DNA from: an uncultured Colwellia sp.
GTDB taxonomy: Bacteria; Pseudomonadota; Gammaproteobacteria; Enterobacterales; Alteromonadaceae
Assembly (NCBI GenBank): GCA_913020705.1
Contig: CAJWBY010000017.1
Coordinates: forward strand, 1-42,745
Direction: 5' to 3'
DNA: 42,745 bases
In this document: positions 17,253 to 26,127 of the stretch, one piece after another
Layout: the number at the start of each line of letters is the position of its first letter
Numbering within the stretch: position 1 is the stretch's first letter
Notes under the pieces: generated by a model
The model's input: only the letters and a program-made list of their open reading frames with translations
Database searches by the model: none
What the model was told of the DNA's origin: nothing
Position numbers and translations under genes: made by a program

Positions 17253-19154
17253 ATGGATAGTTTGAGTATAAAGTGGAAGTTAAGTTTTTTGGCAATATTA
17301 GCGGGAGCAGGGTTTGTTATATTGATTATATATAACTATTTAGCGACTGAAACACTCATTAAGTTTAACAATATTTCTCGGCATACGGTTCAAATTGAAG
17401 CTGATATGCTCATGTTGAGGCGTCACGAAAAAGATTTCATCGCTAGAAAAGATCTTAAATATTTCAAAAAATTTGAAAAAACATATACTAAAACTGCCAA
17501 TGCCATTAATCAAGTAAAAAAAGAGTTACTGATTGTTAATCTTAAAAGCCAATATATCCTAGACCTGAGCCGTGGATTGAATATTTACCGTGAAAAGTTT
17601 TTTTTGCTTGTAAAGCAGCAAGAAACAGTGGGACTGCATGCGAAAGATGGATTATATGGTTCGTTAAGAAGTGAAGTTCACCAAATTGAAAACTTAATTG
17701 TTGAACGTGAAAAGTCATCAGGTTCAAGTTTCGAGCTTCATAGTTTAATGCGTACTATGTTGATGTTACGTCGTCATGAAAAAGACTTCATGTTGAGACG
17801 AGATATAAAATATGTCGATAAATTTAATAGTCGAATAGAAATTATGCGTAATAAATTAATGGAAAGTGATGGGGATAATGGTTTTCGACAAAAAGCAGAT
17901 GTTGCTTTAAATAATTATCATCAACAGTTTTTAGACCTAGTGGACGGAGAAAAGAAGTTTGGCTTAACAAGTAGCCAAGGTATCACGGGTGAAATGAGAG
18001 AGAATATTCATCAAGTTGAAGTGCTTTTGAAATCGTTTAAGCAGTTTGCAATAGAAAATATAGAACAGCATATTCACGAGAAAAAGCTTATCGATATTGT
18101 TGTTGGCACCTGTTTAATTATATTAGTTATGTTGGCATTGGTGATTATTGCTAATGGAATTTCTCGACGTGTTACTGACTTATCTACATTAATGACGATA
18201 GCCGCTTCTTCAAAAAATCTAAGTTTGAGAGCAATTGTTTCTGGTCAAGATGAAATAAGCGATATGGCTCAAACTTACAATGTAATGATGTCAGAATTTG
18301 AAGCATTAATGTCTGAAGTTAAAATATCCTCTTTGGCATTAGCCAAGGCATCTGAAAGCATAAAAGAGACAAGTTTAAAAACGACTTCAGGCGTTAATCA
18401 GCAATTAAATGATAGTGAACAAGTGGTCTCTGCTATGACACAAGTAAGTAACTCCGTAGCAGAGGTTGCGTTCAATGCAGCTGAAGCAGCAAAGGCTTCA
18501 TTATCAGTTGAAGAAGCTTCAACGAGTGGTCATCAACTAGTGAAAGAGAACCGGAAAAGTTTTGAAAAACTTGTAACAGATATTGAAACCTCTGGTGTCA
18601 TCATTCAAGAATTAAGCAAAGAAAGTAATAATATTGAAGGAATGCTAAACGATATTCGTAGTATTGCCGACCAAACTAATTTACTTGCACTTAATGCTGC
18701 CATAGAAGCGGCTCGAGCTGGCGAACAAGGGCGGGGATTTGCTGTTGTTGCAGATGAAGTGAGAACACTTGCTCAACGCTCAGCTGCGTCAACACAAGAA
18801 ATTGAAAATGTTGTTGTTAGATTACAAGCACTTGCAATTGACGCTGTCTCAGCAATGAACTTAGGAAAAGTACAAGCCGAAAATAGCGTTGTTGACACTA
18901 AAAATGTTGAACTGGCATTAGGTGATATCAAAAATTACAGTGAAGCGGTTAACGAGATGAATAGACAAATAGCAACTGCCGCTGAGCAGCAAACAACGGT
19001 TGTCAAAGAGATTAACGAAAGTTTAATGTCGATTACTGAAGTCGCGGGAAATACATCTAGTCTTACGGAAATATTGTCAGAGTCGAGTGAGGAATTACAT
19101 GATTTATCTGACCAACTTGGACTTCGTGTTATAAAGTTCACCCTGAGCGATTAA
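17253..19154 (+). CDS. Methyl-accepting chemotaxis protein with HBM-type sensor
   Basis: A 633-residue chemoreceptor. A transmembrane helix (about 10-30) leads to a periplasmic domain of about 250 residues containing the motif [11 protein letters not shown] twice (about 52-62 and 169-179), each followed by R-K/R-D-L/I-KY. This is the helical bimodular (HBM) arrangement known from McpS-type organic-acid receptors. A second transmembrane helix (about 280-300) is followed by HAMP and the signalling domain, whose hairpin tip is nearly invariant ([20 protein letters not shown], about 473-492, then [12 protein letters not shown]). I start at the ATG at 17253, 6 bp after AAGGGA. The longer TTG start would put the ribosome site inside the gene. 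A TCA-cycle acid ligand is plausible from the family, not shown here. Confidence 0.9.
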   Translation: MDSLSIKWKLSFLAILAGAGFVILIIYNYLATETLIKFNNISRHTVQIEADMLMLRRHEKDFIARKDLKYFKKFEKTYTKTANAINQVKKELLIVNLKSQYILDLSRGLNIYREKFFLLVKQQETVGLHAKDGLYGSLRSEVHQIENLIVEREKSSGSSFELHSLMRTMLMLRRHEKDFMLRRDIKYVDKFNSRIEIMRNKLMESDGDNGFRQKADVALNNYHQQFLDLVDGEKKFGLTSSQGITGEMRENIHQVEVLLKSFKQFAIENIEQHIHEKKLIDIVVGTCLIILVMLALVIIANGISRRVTDLSTLMTIAASSKNLSLRAIVSGQDEISDMAQTYNVMMSEFEALMSEVKISSLALAKASESIKETSLKTTSGVNQQLNDSEQVVSAMTQVSNSVAEVAFNAAEAAKASLSVEEASTSGHQLVKENRKSFEKLVTDIETSGVIIQELSKESNNIEGMLNDIRSIADQTNLLALNAAIEAARAGEQGRGFAVVADEVRTLAQRSAASTQEIENVVVRLQALAIDAVSAMNLGKVQAENSVVDTKNVELALGDIKNYSEAVNEMNRQIATAAEQQTTVVKEINESLMSITEVAGNTSSLTEILSESSEELHDLSDQLGLRVIKFTLSD

Positions 19155-19195
19155 TTAATAGTTCTTATTAAATGGTAAGTTATTATTTCATTGTA

Positions 19196-19225
19196 ATTAA
19201 AGCCCTTGATGTTATGGGCTTTAAT
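19196..19225. terminator. Bidirectional intrinsic terminator
   Basis: The perfect stem ATTAAAGCCC/GGGCTTTAAT with a 10-nt loop sits between the convergent chemoreceptor and cupin genes. The T tracts are short, but the position fits a shared terminator. Confidence 0.65.
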
Positions 19226-19265
19226 TCATTGAAACAAATTACCATCAATAATAAACCATAAAAGT

Positions 19266-19916
19266 TTAACCGTGTAAGTGTCCAACCTTAACTAATATGA
19301 TAGTTTCCTCTTCCACATAAGGATGATGACTGCTCATGTGTGGGCTTCTTAACCAACTTTTTGTAGGGTAACGGCCGTGTTCATCTATAAACTCTCCGCT
19401 AATAACAAAAATTTCTTCTCCACCAAAATGTTGGTGTGGTTGAAAACGTTCACCTTTAGGCCACTTTACTAGAGCCGTTGATTCACCTTTATAACTGTGA
19501 AGAGGCATAACTTTTAAATTCCCCATGCCTGATGACCAACCTGTATTTTTAGTATCAATAACAAGATGCTCATTATCACCAACTTGAAACTGATGAAGCT
19601 TTACTAACAAAGTGCAACCCTCTTTACTAAAAGGTGCATGCTTAAATCCTTCAGGATTACGAAAATAAGTACCTGCGTGATAGTCGCCAGTGTGATCAGA
19701 GAATGTACCTGATAATACTAATATCTCTTCACCTAAAGGGTGATCGTGTTCATTAAAGTTAGCGCCAGCTTCAAATTTAACTATGCTCGTTGCATGACCT
19801 CTTTCTGCATCTTCTCGGGCTAAAGGTTTACGCCAAACTCCGGGATGAGGACTCGCTACCCAAGGCTGTAGCTGTGTATTGATGAATACTTGTTCAGTGA
19901 AATCCATGTTGAGCAT
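19266..19916 (-). CDS. ChrR-like double cupin protein
   Basis: A 216-residue protein of two cupin barrels (about 40-105 and 140-210) resembling the ChrR cupin domain. Each barrel has the metal-binding pattern: NEHDHPLGEEILVLSG in the first and QPHQHFGGEEIFVISGEF in the second, giving His/His/Glu ligands. It lacks the N-terminal zinc anti-sigma part of true ChrR, so it is probably not an anti-sigma factor. It may be a metal enzyme or sensor of reactive compounds. AAGG lies 7 bp before the ATG at 19916. It is divergent from an HxlR regulator, a frequent partner of genes for detoxifying electrophiles or oxidants, and is probably controlled by it. Confidence 0.8.
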   Translation of the reverse strand: MLNMDFTEQVFINTQLQPWVASPHPGVWRKPLAREDAERGHATSIVKFEAGANFNEHDHPLGEEILVLSGTFSDHTGDYHAGTYFRNPEGFKHAPFSKEGCTLLVKLHQFQVGDNEHLVIDTKNTGWSSGMGNLKVMPLHSYKGESTALVKWPKGERFQPHQHFGGEEIFVISGEFIDEHGRYPTKSWLRSPHMSSHHPYVEEETIILVKVGHLHG

Positions 19917-20030
19917 GTTTTTACCTTAACGTTTGAAATACATAGAATAATGCTACATAACAGTAGCTATTGGTGGCATTATATTATCCTTTATTAAATA
20001 CTAGTCCAAGTATGCACAAAAGGGTTTAGT

Positions 20031-20046
20031 AGGTACTTTTAGGTAC
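20031..20046. promoter_or_regulatory. Tandem AGGTAC repeats, candidate HxlR site
   Basis: AGGTACTTTTAGGTAC: two AGGTAC units start 10 bp apart, about one helical turn, ending 6 bp before the HxlR start codon. The GTAC core fits HxlR-family operators. Such a position would suit autoregulation. Confidence 0.4.
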
Positions 20047-20052
20047 ATCTTT

Positions 20053-20397
20053 ATGAATAATAAGACAATTAAATTTTCAAGAAAATCTGCACCTGAAAAA
20101 TCTGCTCGTATGGTTGAAACGATTGTTGGCTGTAAATGGTCTCTCACGGTTTATAATTTACTCAACAATAATATTAATCGTCCGGGCGAAATGGTAAGAA
20201 GTGTTGAAGGGTTAACGACAAAAGTACTAAATTCTTGCTTAAAACGTAATATAGAGTTTGGTATTCTTGAAAGAGAAATTTTCAATGAAACACCACCTCG
20301 TGTTGAATACCAGGTCACAAAATTTGGGTATAAGTTTATTGGGATACTCACTGAATTAGAAAAACTCCAAGTAGAAATAGATGAGCTTTACCCCTAA
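20053..20397 (+). CDS. HxlR-family transcriptional regulator
   Basis: A 114-residue winged-helix regulator of the HxlR/DUF24 family. It shows the family pattern: GCKWSLTVYNLL (normally GGKWTLLIL), then the recognition region SVEGLTTKVLNSCLKRN (normally I.QKMLTQQLREL), and the wing PPRVEYQVTKFGYKF. It is divergent from the double cupin gene and likely regulates it. The family often uses cysteines to sense electrophiles or oxidants; here Cys27 lies in the first helix region and Cys63 in the recognition helix. The residues before the domain are basic. No operon partner follows before pdhR. Confidence 0.85.
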   Translation: MNNKTIKFSRKSAPEKSARMVETIVGCKWSLTVYNLLNNNINRPGEMVRSVEGLTTKVLNSCLKRNIEFGILEREIFNETPPRVEYQVTKFGYKFIGILTELEKLQVEIDELYP

Positions 20398-20725
20398 AAT
20401 CCTCTCTGAAATTTTACGTTTATTATTATATGCAAAGTATATTTTAACCTAACTTACGCACATTTATCTTTAATTGAACAAGTATTACAACGCTGATTCA
20501 AACAAATGTTTGAAGCTTGAGCTCTAAAATAGTACTTGGAAAACAGGTCAATCTAATCTATCTTCTCTTTACAAAACTGCGTCTTTTTGGTATTTTTACA
20601 CCACTTTTTTGAATGGTAAGACCAATTTACCTATTGTTTTGCAGGAAGTTTACAGAGAGAACTTTGTCGGTATCTCTACGTTTGTCTTGCTGTGAGTCAA
20701 TAAAATATAGGCTAAACTGTTATTT
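20398..20725. other. pdhR upstream region
   Basis: A 328-bp region containing an unassigned perfect palindrome at 20497-20514 (TTCAAACA-AA-TGTTTGAA) and the PdhR-controlled promoter at 20609-20637. About 90 bp of leader lies between that promoter and the pdhR start codon. Confidence 0.6.
20609..20637 (+). promoter_or_regulatory. pdhR-aceEF-lpd promoter with PdhR operator
   Basis: A -35 box TTGAAT and a -10 box TATTGT are separated by 17 bp. The spacer region holds AATGGTAAGACCAATT (20612-20627), one base from the ideal ATTGGT-N3-ACCAAT box known for E. coli PdhR. Binding there would block RNA polymerase; pyruvate is the known inducer in E. coli. This is a textbook autoregulated arrangement. 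Confidence 0.75.
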
Positions 20726-21502
20726 ATGACACTGTCAGGTATCCAGAAACCAGTAAAGCAAGCAAAGTTGTCAGATGTAATATTACGACAATTAGAAGCC
20801 TTAATTCTTGAAGGTAGTTTGCAAGCGGGTGAAAAATTACCGCCAGAACGAGAATTAGCCAAACAGTTTGATGTGTCACGCCCGTCATTGCGTGAAGCTA
20901 TTCAAAAGTTGGAAGCTAAGGGATTAGTGAATCGTCGACAAGGTGGCGGAACATTTGTGAGTGACCAAATTTTATCTGGGTTGTCTGACCCACTATTTGA
21001 ATTAATGTCACAAAGTAATGAGTCGCAATTTGATCTGCTAGAGTTTCGACATGGTATTGAAGGTATGTCTTCATATTATGCCGCGATGCGAGGAACTGAA
21101 AGTGACTTTGCTGAGATACAAAAAAAACATGACGCAATTGGCATTGCGCAATTAGAAAATAATGTTCGTTTAGAAGCTAAAGCAGTTTTCGATTTTTATT
21201 TGGCAATATGTGCAGCGTCGCACAATGCAGTGACCTTACATTTAGCACGCAGTATGTCGAGTTTGTTGATTGATAATATTGAACAAAACTTAACAGTGTT
21301 AGCAAAACGGCCTGATATATTTGCACAAATGGCTGAATTTAGAAAACGTTTGCTAGACGCTATTATTAGTGGACAACCACAAAAAGCTTGGGGAGCAAGT
21401 CATCGCCACCTCGCTTTTATAGAGGAAGTTCTGCTTAAAATGACACAAGAAGATAGTCGCATGGAAAGATCAATGCGAAGAATGCAACGTAGTGAATATT
21501 AG
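20726..21502 (+). CDS. pdhR: Pyruvate dehydrogenase complex repressor PdhR
   Basis: A 258-residue GntR-family repressor of the FadR subgroup. The N-terminal winged helix is almost identical to E. coli PdhR (KLSDVILRQLEALILEGSL, GEKLPPERELAKQFDVSRPS, then LREAIQKLEAKGL and RRQGGGTFV). The C-terminal FCD all-helical domain (about 90-235) binds pyruvate in E. coli. It precedes aceE by 127 bp with no visible terminator, so it probably heads the operon and represses it together with its own gene through the operator at 20612-20627. The ribosome site is weak. Identification is firm. Confidence 0.95.
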   Translation: MTLSGIQKPVKQAKLSDVILRQLEALILEGSLQAGEKLPPERELAKQFDVSRPSLREAIQKLEAKGLVNRRQGGGTFVSDQILSGLSDPLFELMSQSNESQFDLLEFRHGIEGMSSYYAAMRGTESDFAEIQKKHDAIGIAQLENNVRLEAKAVFDFYLAICAASHNAVTLHLARSMSSLLIDNIEQNLTVLAKRPDIFAQMAEFRKRLLDAIISGQPQKAWGASHRHLAFIEEVLLKMTQEDSRMERSMRRMQRSEY

Positions 21503-21629
21503 ATAGAAAAAATAAGATGAGAAAATAACCGTTTAACGATAATCAAACCATGTAATTATATGAAAATTGACTATCTTTAAGCACAGAAATTTAACTTTAT
21601 ACTTACTAACTATTGGAGACTAAGTAATT

Positions 21630-24305
21630 ATGTCTGAGCTCCCGAAGATTGATTTAGATTCATTGGAAACACAAGAATGGTTAGAATCTATGGATTCTAT
21701 TCTTGAAAATGAAGGTCCAGATCGCGCACATTTCATTTTAGAAAAACTTATTGACCGCGCTCGTCGTAGTGGCACGCATTTACCCTTTGAAGCTAAAACA
21801 GCTTACGTAAATACTATTCCTCCTGGGCAAGAGCCAAATATGCCCGGCGACCAAACAATAGAAGCCCGTATTCGTGCTGCTATTCGTTGGAACGCTTTAG
21901 TGTTGGTACTTCGTGCATCGAAAAAAGATTTAGATCTTGGTGGTCATATCGGAAGTTTTGCTTCTTCTGCCATGCTTTATGATGTTGGTTTTAATCACTT
22001 CTTTAGAGCAGCATCTGAAAAAGATGGCGGTGATTTTATTTTCTCACAAGGACATATTGCTCCGGGAATATATGCACGCTCTTTCTTAGAAGGTCGTTTA
22101 ACTGAATCTCAAATGAATAACTTTCGTCAAGAGTGTGATGGTGAAGGTTTATCGTCTTACCCTCATCCACATTTGATGAAAGACTTTTGGCAGTTCCCAA
22201 CAGTTTCAATGGGTCTAGGTCCATTACAAGCTATTTATACTGCACGTTTCCTTAAATATTTAACGGATCGTGGTATTAAAGATTGTTCAGCACAACGTGT
22301 TTATTGTTACTTAGGTGACGGTGAGACTGATGAGCCAGAATCATTAGGTGCTATTGGTTTAGCTTCTCGTGAAGGTTTAGATAACTTAACGTTTGTTATT
22401 AACTGTAACTTACAGCGTTTAGATGGCCCTGTTCGTGGTAATGGCAAAATTATTCAAGAACTTGAAGGTACCTTCCGCGGTGCTGGATGGGAAGTGGTTA
22501 AAGTTATTTGGGGTTCATACTGGGATGCACTTATTGCGCGTGATACTTCAGGTAAACTTTTACAACTTATGGAAGAAACGGTTGATGGTGAATACCAAAA
22601 CTGTAAAGCGAAAGGTGGTAAATACACCCGCGAAAATTTCTTCAACAAGTACCCTGAAACAGCAGCTTTGGTTGCTAATATGTCTGACGAAGACATTTAC
22701 CGCTTAAACCGTGGTGGTCATGATCCTGTTAAAGTTTATGCCGCTTACAAAAAAGCGATGGAAACTAAAGGCCGCCCAACCGTAATTTTAGCGAAAACAG
22801 TTAAAGGTTTTGGTTTAGGTGCCTCAGGCGAAGCATTAAACATTGCACATAACGTGAAGAAAATGGATGTAGAATCGATTAAGCATTATCGTGATCGCTT
22901 TAATATGCCAATTAACGATGACGAAATTGCTGATTTACCTTTCTATCGATTCCCTGAAGATAGCGAAGAGTTCAAGTACATGAAAGCTCGTCGTGAAGCT
23001 TTAGGTGGTTCTTTACCTGCTCGTCGAGTACAAGCAGATGAAAGCATAGAAATTCCACCACTTAAAGTATTTGACGCCATTTTAAAAGGTTCGGGTGATC
23101 GTGAAGTTTCTTCAACGATGACATTCGTTCGTGTATTAAATGCATTATTGAAAGATAAGAAAATTGGCAAACGTATCGTGCCAATCATTCCAGATGAAGC
23201 ACGTACTTTTGGTATGGAAGGTTTATTCCGCCAAGTTGGTATTTACGCTAATGAAGGGCAAAAATATATTCCACAAGATGCTGATCAAGTTGCATATTAT
23301 CGTGAAGATAAAAAAGGTCAGGTTTTACAAGAAGGTATTAATGAATTAGGTGCTATGGCATCTTGGGTTGCAGCGGGTACGTCTTACTCTACTTGTAACG
23401 CAACGACCATTCCGTTTTATATCTACTACTCAATGTTTGGTTTCCAACGTGTAGGTGATTTAGCTTGGGCTGCTGGCGATAGCCAAGCGAAAGGGTTTTT
23501 GTTAGGTGCTACTGCGGGTCGTACAACATTAAATGGCGAAGGCTTACAGCATCAAGATGGTCACTCACATGTGCAAGCGGGTTTAATCCCTAACTGTGTA
23601 ACCTACGATCCAACCTATGGCTATGAAATAGCGGTAATCGTTCGTGACGGTTTACGTCGCATGTACGAAAATAACGAAAACATTTTCTACTACATGACAC
23701 TGATGAACGAAAACTATAAGCATCCAGCATTACCTGATAATAAAGACATTTCTGATGAAATTATTAAAGGGATTTATAAACTTGAAACCGTCACTGCGAA
23801 AAAAGCGAAAGCTAATGTTCAGTTAATGGGCTCAGGCACTATCTTGGAAAAAGTACGTGAAGCTGCACAAATTCTTAGTGCTGACTACGGTGTTTCAAGT
23901 GATGTTTATTCAGTAACGTCGTTTAATGAATTAACACGTGACGGTCAAGACGTAGCGCGTTGGAATATGCTTCACCCAGAAAGTGAACAAAAACAAGCCT
24001 ATATCACTTCTGTTATTACCAAAGAAAAAGGTCCAGCAATTGCCGCAACTGATTACATTAAAAACTATTCAGAGCAAGTGCGTGCTTACATTGACACTGA
24101 ATATCGTTGTTTAGGTACCGATGGTTTTGGTCGTAGTGATAGTCGCGCTAATTTACGAACTCACTTTGAAGTTAATGCAGCTTATGTTGTTGTTGCTTCA
24201 TTATTTGAGTTAGCTAATCGTGGCGATGTTGACCGTTCAGTAGTTACCGAAGCGATTAAACGCTTTGATATTGACACTGAAAAACTTAACCCACTTTACG
24301 CTTAA
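21630..24305 (+). CDS. aceE: Pyruvate dehydrogenase E1 component
   Basis: An 891-residue homodimeric E1 enzyme that decarboxylates pyruvate with thiamine diphosphate and passes the acetyl group to the lipoyl arms of AceF. Length matches E. coli AceE (887). The cofactor motif runs from GDGE (229-232) to NCN (258-260). The SQGHIAPGIYARSFLEGRL and GLQHQDGHSHVQA segments are characteristic active-site regions. The start follows GGAG at a normal distance. aceF begins 20 bp after the stop, so the two are co-transcribed. I see no missing key residue. Confidence 0.97.
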   Translation: MSELPKIDLDSLETQEWLESMDSILENEGPDRAHFILEKLIDRARRSGTHLPFEAKTAYVNTIPPGQEPNMPGDQTIEARIRAAIRWNALVLVLRASKKDLDLGGHIGSFASSAMLYDVGFNHFFRAASEKDGGDFIFSQGHIAPGIYARSFLEGRLTESQMNNFRQECDGEGLSSYPHPHLMKDFWQFPTVSMGLGPLQAIYTARFLKYLTDRGIKDCSAQRVYCYLGDGETDEPESLGAIGLASREGLDNLTFVINCNLQRLDGPVRGNGKIIQELEGTFRGAGWEVVKVIWGSYWDALIARDTSGKLLQLMEETVDGEYQNCKAKGGKYTRENFFNKYPETAALVANMSDEDIYRLNRGGHDPVKVYAAYKKAMETKGRPTVILAKTVKGFGLGASGEALNIAHNVKKMDVESIKHYRDRFNMPINDDEIADLPFYRFPEDSEEFKYMKARREALGGSLPARRVQADESIEIPPLKVFDAILKGSGDREVSSTMTFVRVLNALLKDKKIGKRIVPIIPDEARTFGMEGLFRQVGIYANEGQKYIPQDADQVAYYREDKKGQVLQEGINELGAMASWVAAGTSYSTCNATTIPFYIYYSMFGFQRVGDLAWAAGDSQAKGFLLGATAGRTTLNGEGLQHQDGHSHVQAGLIPNCVTYDPTYGYEIAVIVRDGLRRMYENNENIFYYMTLMNENYKHPALPDNKDISDEIIKGIYKLETVTAKKAKANVQLMGSGTILEKVREAAQILSADYGVSSDVYSVTSFNELTRDGQDVARWNMLHPESEQKQAYITSVITKEKGPAIAATDYIKNYSEQVRAYIDTEYRCLGTDGFGRSDSRANLRTHFEVNAAYVVVASLFELANRGDVDRSVVTEAIKRFDIDTEKLNPLYA

Positions 24306-24325
24306 TTCAGGCACGGAGAATTATT

Positions 24326-25978
24326 ATGTCAGATAGTCAAAAAATTCTAGTCCCTGATGTTGGTGGCGATGAAGTTGAAATTATAGAAATTTGTTTTGCA
24401 GTTGGTGATGACCTTGAAGCAGACGAAGGTATTGTTACTGTTGAAACAGATAAAGCATCAATGGATATTCCAGCACCATTTGCAGGGAAGTTATCTGCAT
24501 TAATGGTCAGCGTTGGAGATAAGATCAAAGAAGGAGATGTTATTGCTGAAATGACATCTTCATCTGCAAGTGCTGAGGCACCAGTTGCGGCTGAAGCACC
24601 AGAACCAGTTGCTGAAGAAGCTCCAGCTCCAGCACCTGTTGAGGTTGAAGCTCCTGTTGCTCCAGTTTCTGCGACAAGCGAAATTATTGATATTACTGTG
24701 CCAGACATTGGCGAAGACGGCGAAGTAGAAATCATTGACGTTCTAGTAAATGTCGGAGATGTGATTGACGTTGAAGATGGTTTAATCACGCTTGAAACAG
24801 ACAAAGCAACCATGGATGTTCCATCGTCGCATGCAGGTACCGTTAAAGAAGTATTTGTTAGCGTTGGCGGAAAAGTAAAGCAGGGTTCTATTGTTATTAA
24901 ACTTGAGACATCAAGTGGTGCGCCTGTTGAAGTGGTTTCTGCTCCTGTAGTTGAAAAAGTAGCTGAAGCACCTAAAGCTAAGCCTGCACCTGCTGCAAAA
25001 TCTGCACCTGTTCCGCACCATCCTCAAGCAGGTAAAGTGGCTTCAAAAGGTAGCATTTATACTTCTCCATCAATTCGCCGTATTGCGCGCGAATTTGGTG
25101 TTGATTTAACCTTAGTAAAAGGTACTGGTAATAAAGGACGTATTTTAAAAGAAGACGTACAGTCTTATGTGAAATACGAGCTTTCTCGCCCTAAAGCTAA
25201 TGCAGGCAGCTCAGTTTCTGCTGGCGAAGGTGGTTTACAAGTTGTTAGCGCTAAAGCAATCGATTTCTCTAAGTTTGGTGAAATTGAAACGAAAGCACTT
25301 ACACGTATTCAGAAAATATCAGGTCCATTTTTACATCGCAATTGGGTAACTATTCCACATGTTACCCAATTTGATGAAGCTGATATAACTAATGTTGAAG
25401 CATTCCGTAAAGAACAGAACGTAATTTGTGAAAAGAAAAAGCTTGGTTTTAAAATTACACCTTTAGTGTTTATTTTGAAAGCTGCAGCAGATGCTTTACG
25501 TGAATTCCCTACATTTAACTCAAGCTTGAGTGAAGATGGTGAAAGCTTAATTCTTAAAAAGTACATTCACATTGGTGTTGCTGTTGATACACCAAACGGA
25601 TTAGTTGTTCCGGTAGTACGTGATGTTGACCAGAAAGGTATACATCAGTTATCTCGTGAGCTTTTAGAAATTAGTATGAAAGCACGTGACGGTAAATTGA
25701 AAGCATCTGACATGCAAGGCGGTTGTTTTACTATTTCAAGCTTGGGTGGTATCGGCGGCACGGCATTTACGCCAATCGTTAATGCACCAGAAGTTGCTAT
25801 TTTGGGCGTTTCTAAATCAGAAATGAAACCAAAATGGAATGGTAAGGATTTTGAGCCTAAACTTATGTTGCCATTATCAATGTCATACGACCATCGTGTA
25901 ATTGACGGCGCACTCGCAGCACGCTTTACTGTGCATCTAGCGAGTGTGATGTCTGATATTCGTCAATTGATTTTGTAA
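24326..25978 (+). CDS. aceF: Dihydrolipoamide acetyltransferase (E2), two lipoyl domains
   Basis: A 550-residue E2 core that carries acetyl groups on lipoyl-lysine and transfers them to CoA. Two lipoyl domains are visible (lysines 43 in ETDKASMD and 160 in ETDKATMD), joined by an Ala/Pro/Glu-rich linker (80-115). A second Ala/Pro/Lys linker follows (about 200-235), then the peripheral subunit-binding domain (about 244-282, SPSIRRIAREFGVD) and the catalytic domain, which ends with the SYDHRVIDG motif (His523, Asp527). E. coli AceF has three lipoyl domains and 630 residues; two is common elsewhere. GGAG lies 7 bp before the ATG. lpd follows after a 149-bp gap containing a hairpin. Confidence 0.96.
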   Translation: MSDSQKILVPDVGGDEVEIIEICFAVGDDLEADEGIVTVETDKASMDIPAPFAGKLSALMVSVGDKIKEGDVIAEMTSSSASAEAPVAAEAPEPVAEEAPAPAPVEVEAPVAPVSATSEIIDITVPDIGEDGEVEIIDVLVNVGDVIDVEDGLITLETDKATMDVPSSHAGTVKEVFVSVGGKVKQGSIVIKLETSSGAPVEVVSAPVVEKVAEAPKAKPAPAAKSAPVPHHPQAGKVASKGSIYTSPSIRRIAREFGVDLTLVKGTGNKGRILKEDVQSYVKYELSRPKANAGSSVSAGEGGLQVVSAKAIDFSKFGEIETKALTRIQKISGPFLHRNWVTIPHVTQFDEADITNVEAFRKEQNVICEKKKLGFKITPLVFILKAAADALREFPTFNSSLSEDGESLILKKYIHIGVAVDTPNGLVVPVVRDVDQKGIHQLSRELLEISMKARDGKLKASDMQGGCFTISSLGGIGGTAFTPIVNAPEVAILGVSKSEMKPKWNGKDFEPKLMLPLSMSYDHRVIDGALAARFTVHLASVMSDIRQLIL

Positions 25979-26005
25979 ATTTTATATAAAAGCAGTCGAT
26001 TTAAA

Positions 26006-26043
26006 GTTGGCGATTTTTATTCACAAAGAGTAAAATCGCCGAC
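26006..26043 (+). promoter_or_regulatory. Stable hairpin between aceF and lpd
   Basis: GTTGGCGATTTT pairs with AAAATCGCCGAC (12 bp, one G-T wobble) around a 14-nt loop, 28 bp after aceF. No T run follows, so it is not a classical terminator. It could protect or process the aceEF transcript, or tune the level of lpd, which also serves other 2-oxoacid dehydrogenases. Confidence 0.6.
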
Positions 26044-26127
26044 AGAATTATAAATATACAAACAACAAGTAAATGATAAAGCTCGTATTTGCGTTTTATC
26101 ATCATAGAAATCAAATTTGAGGTAAGC

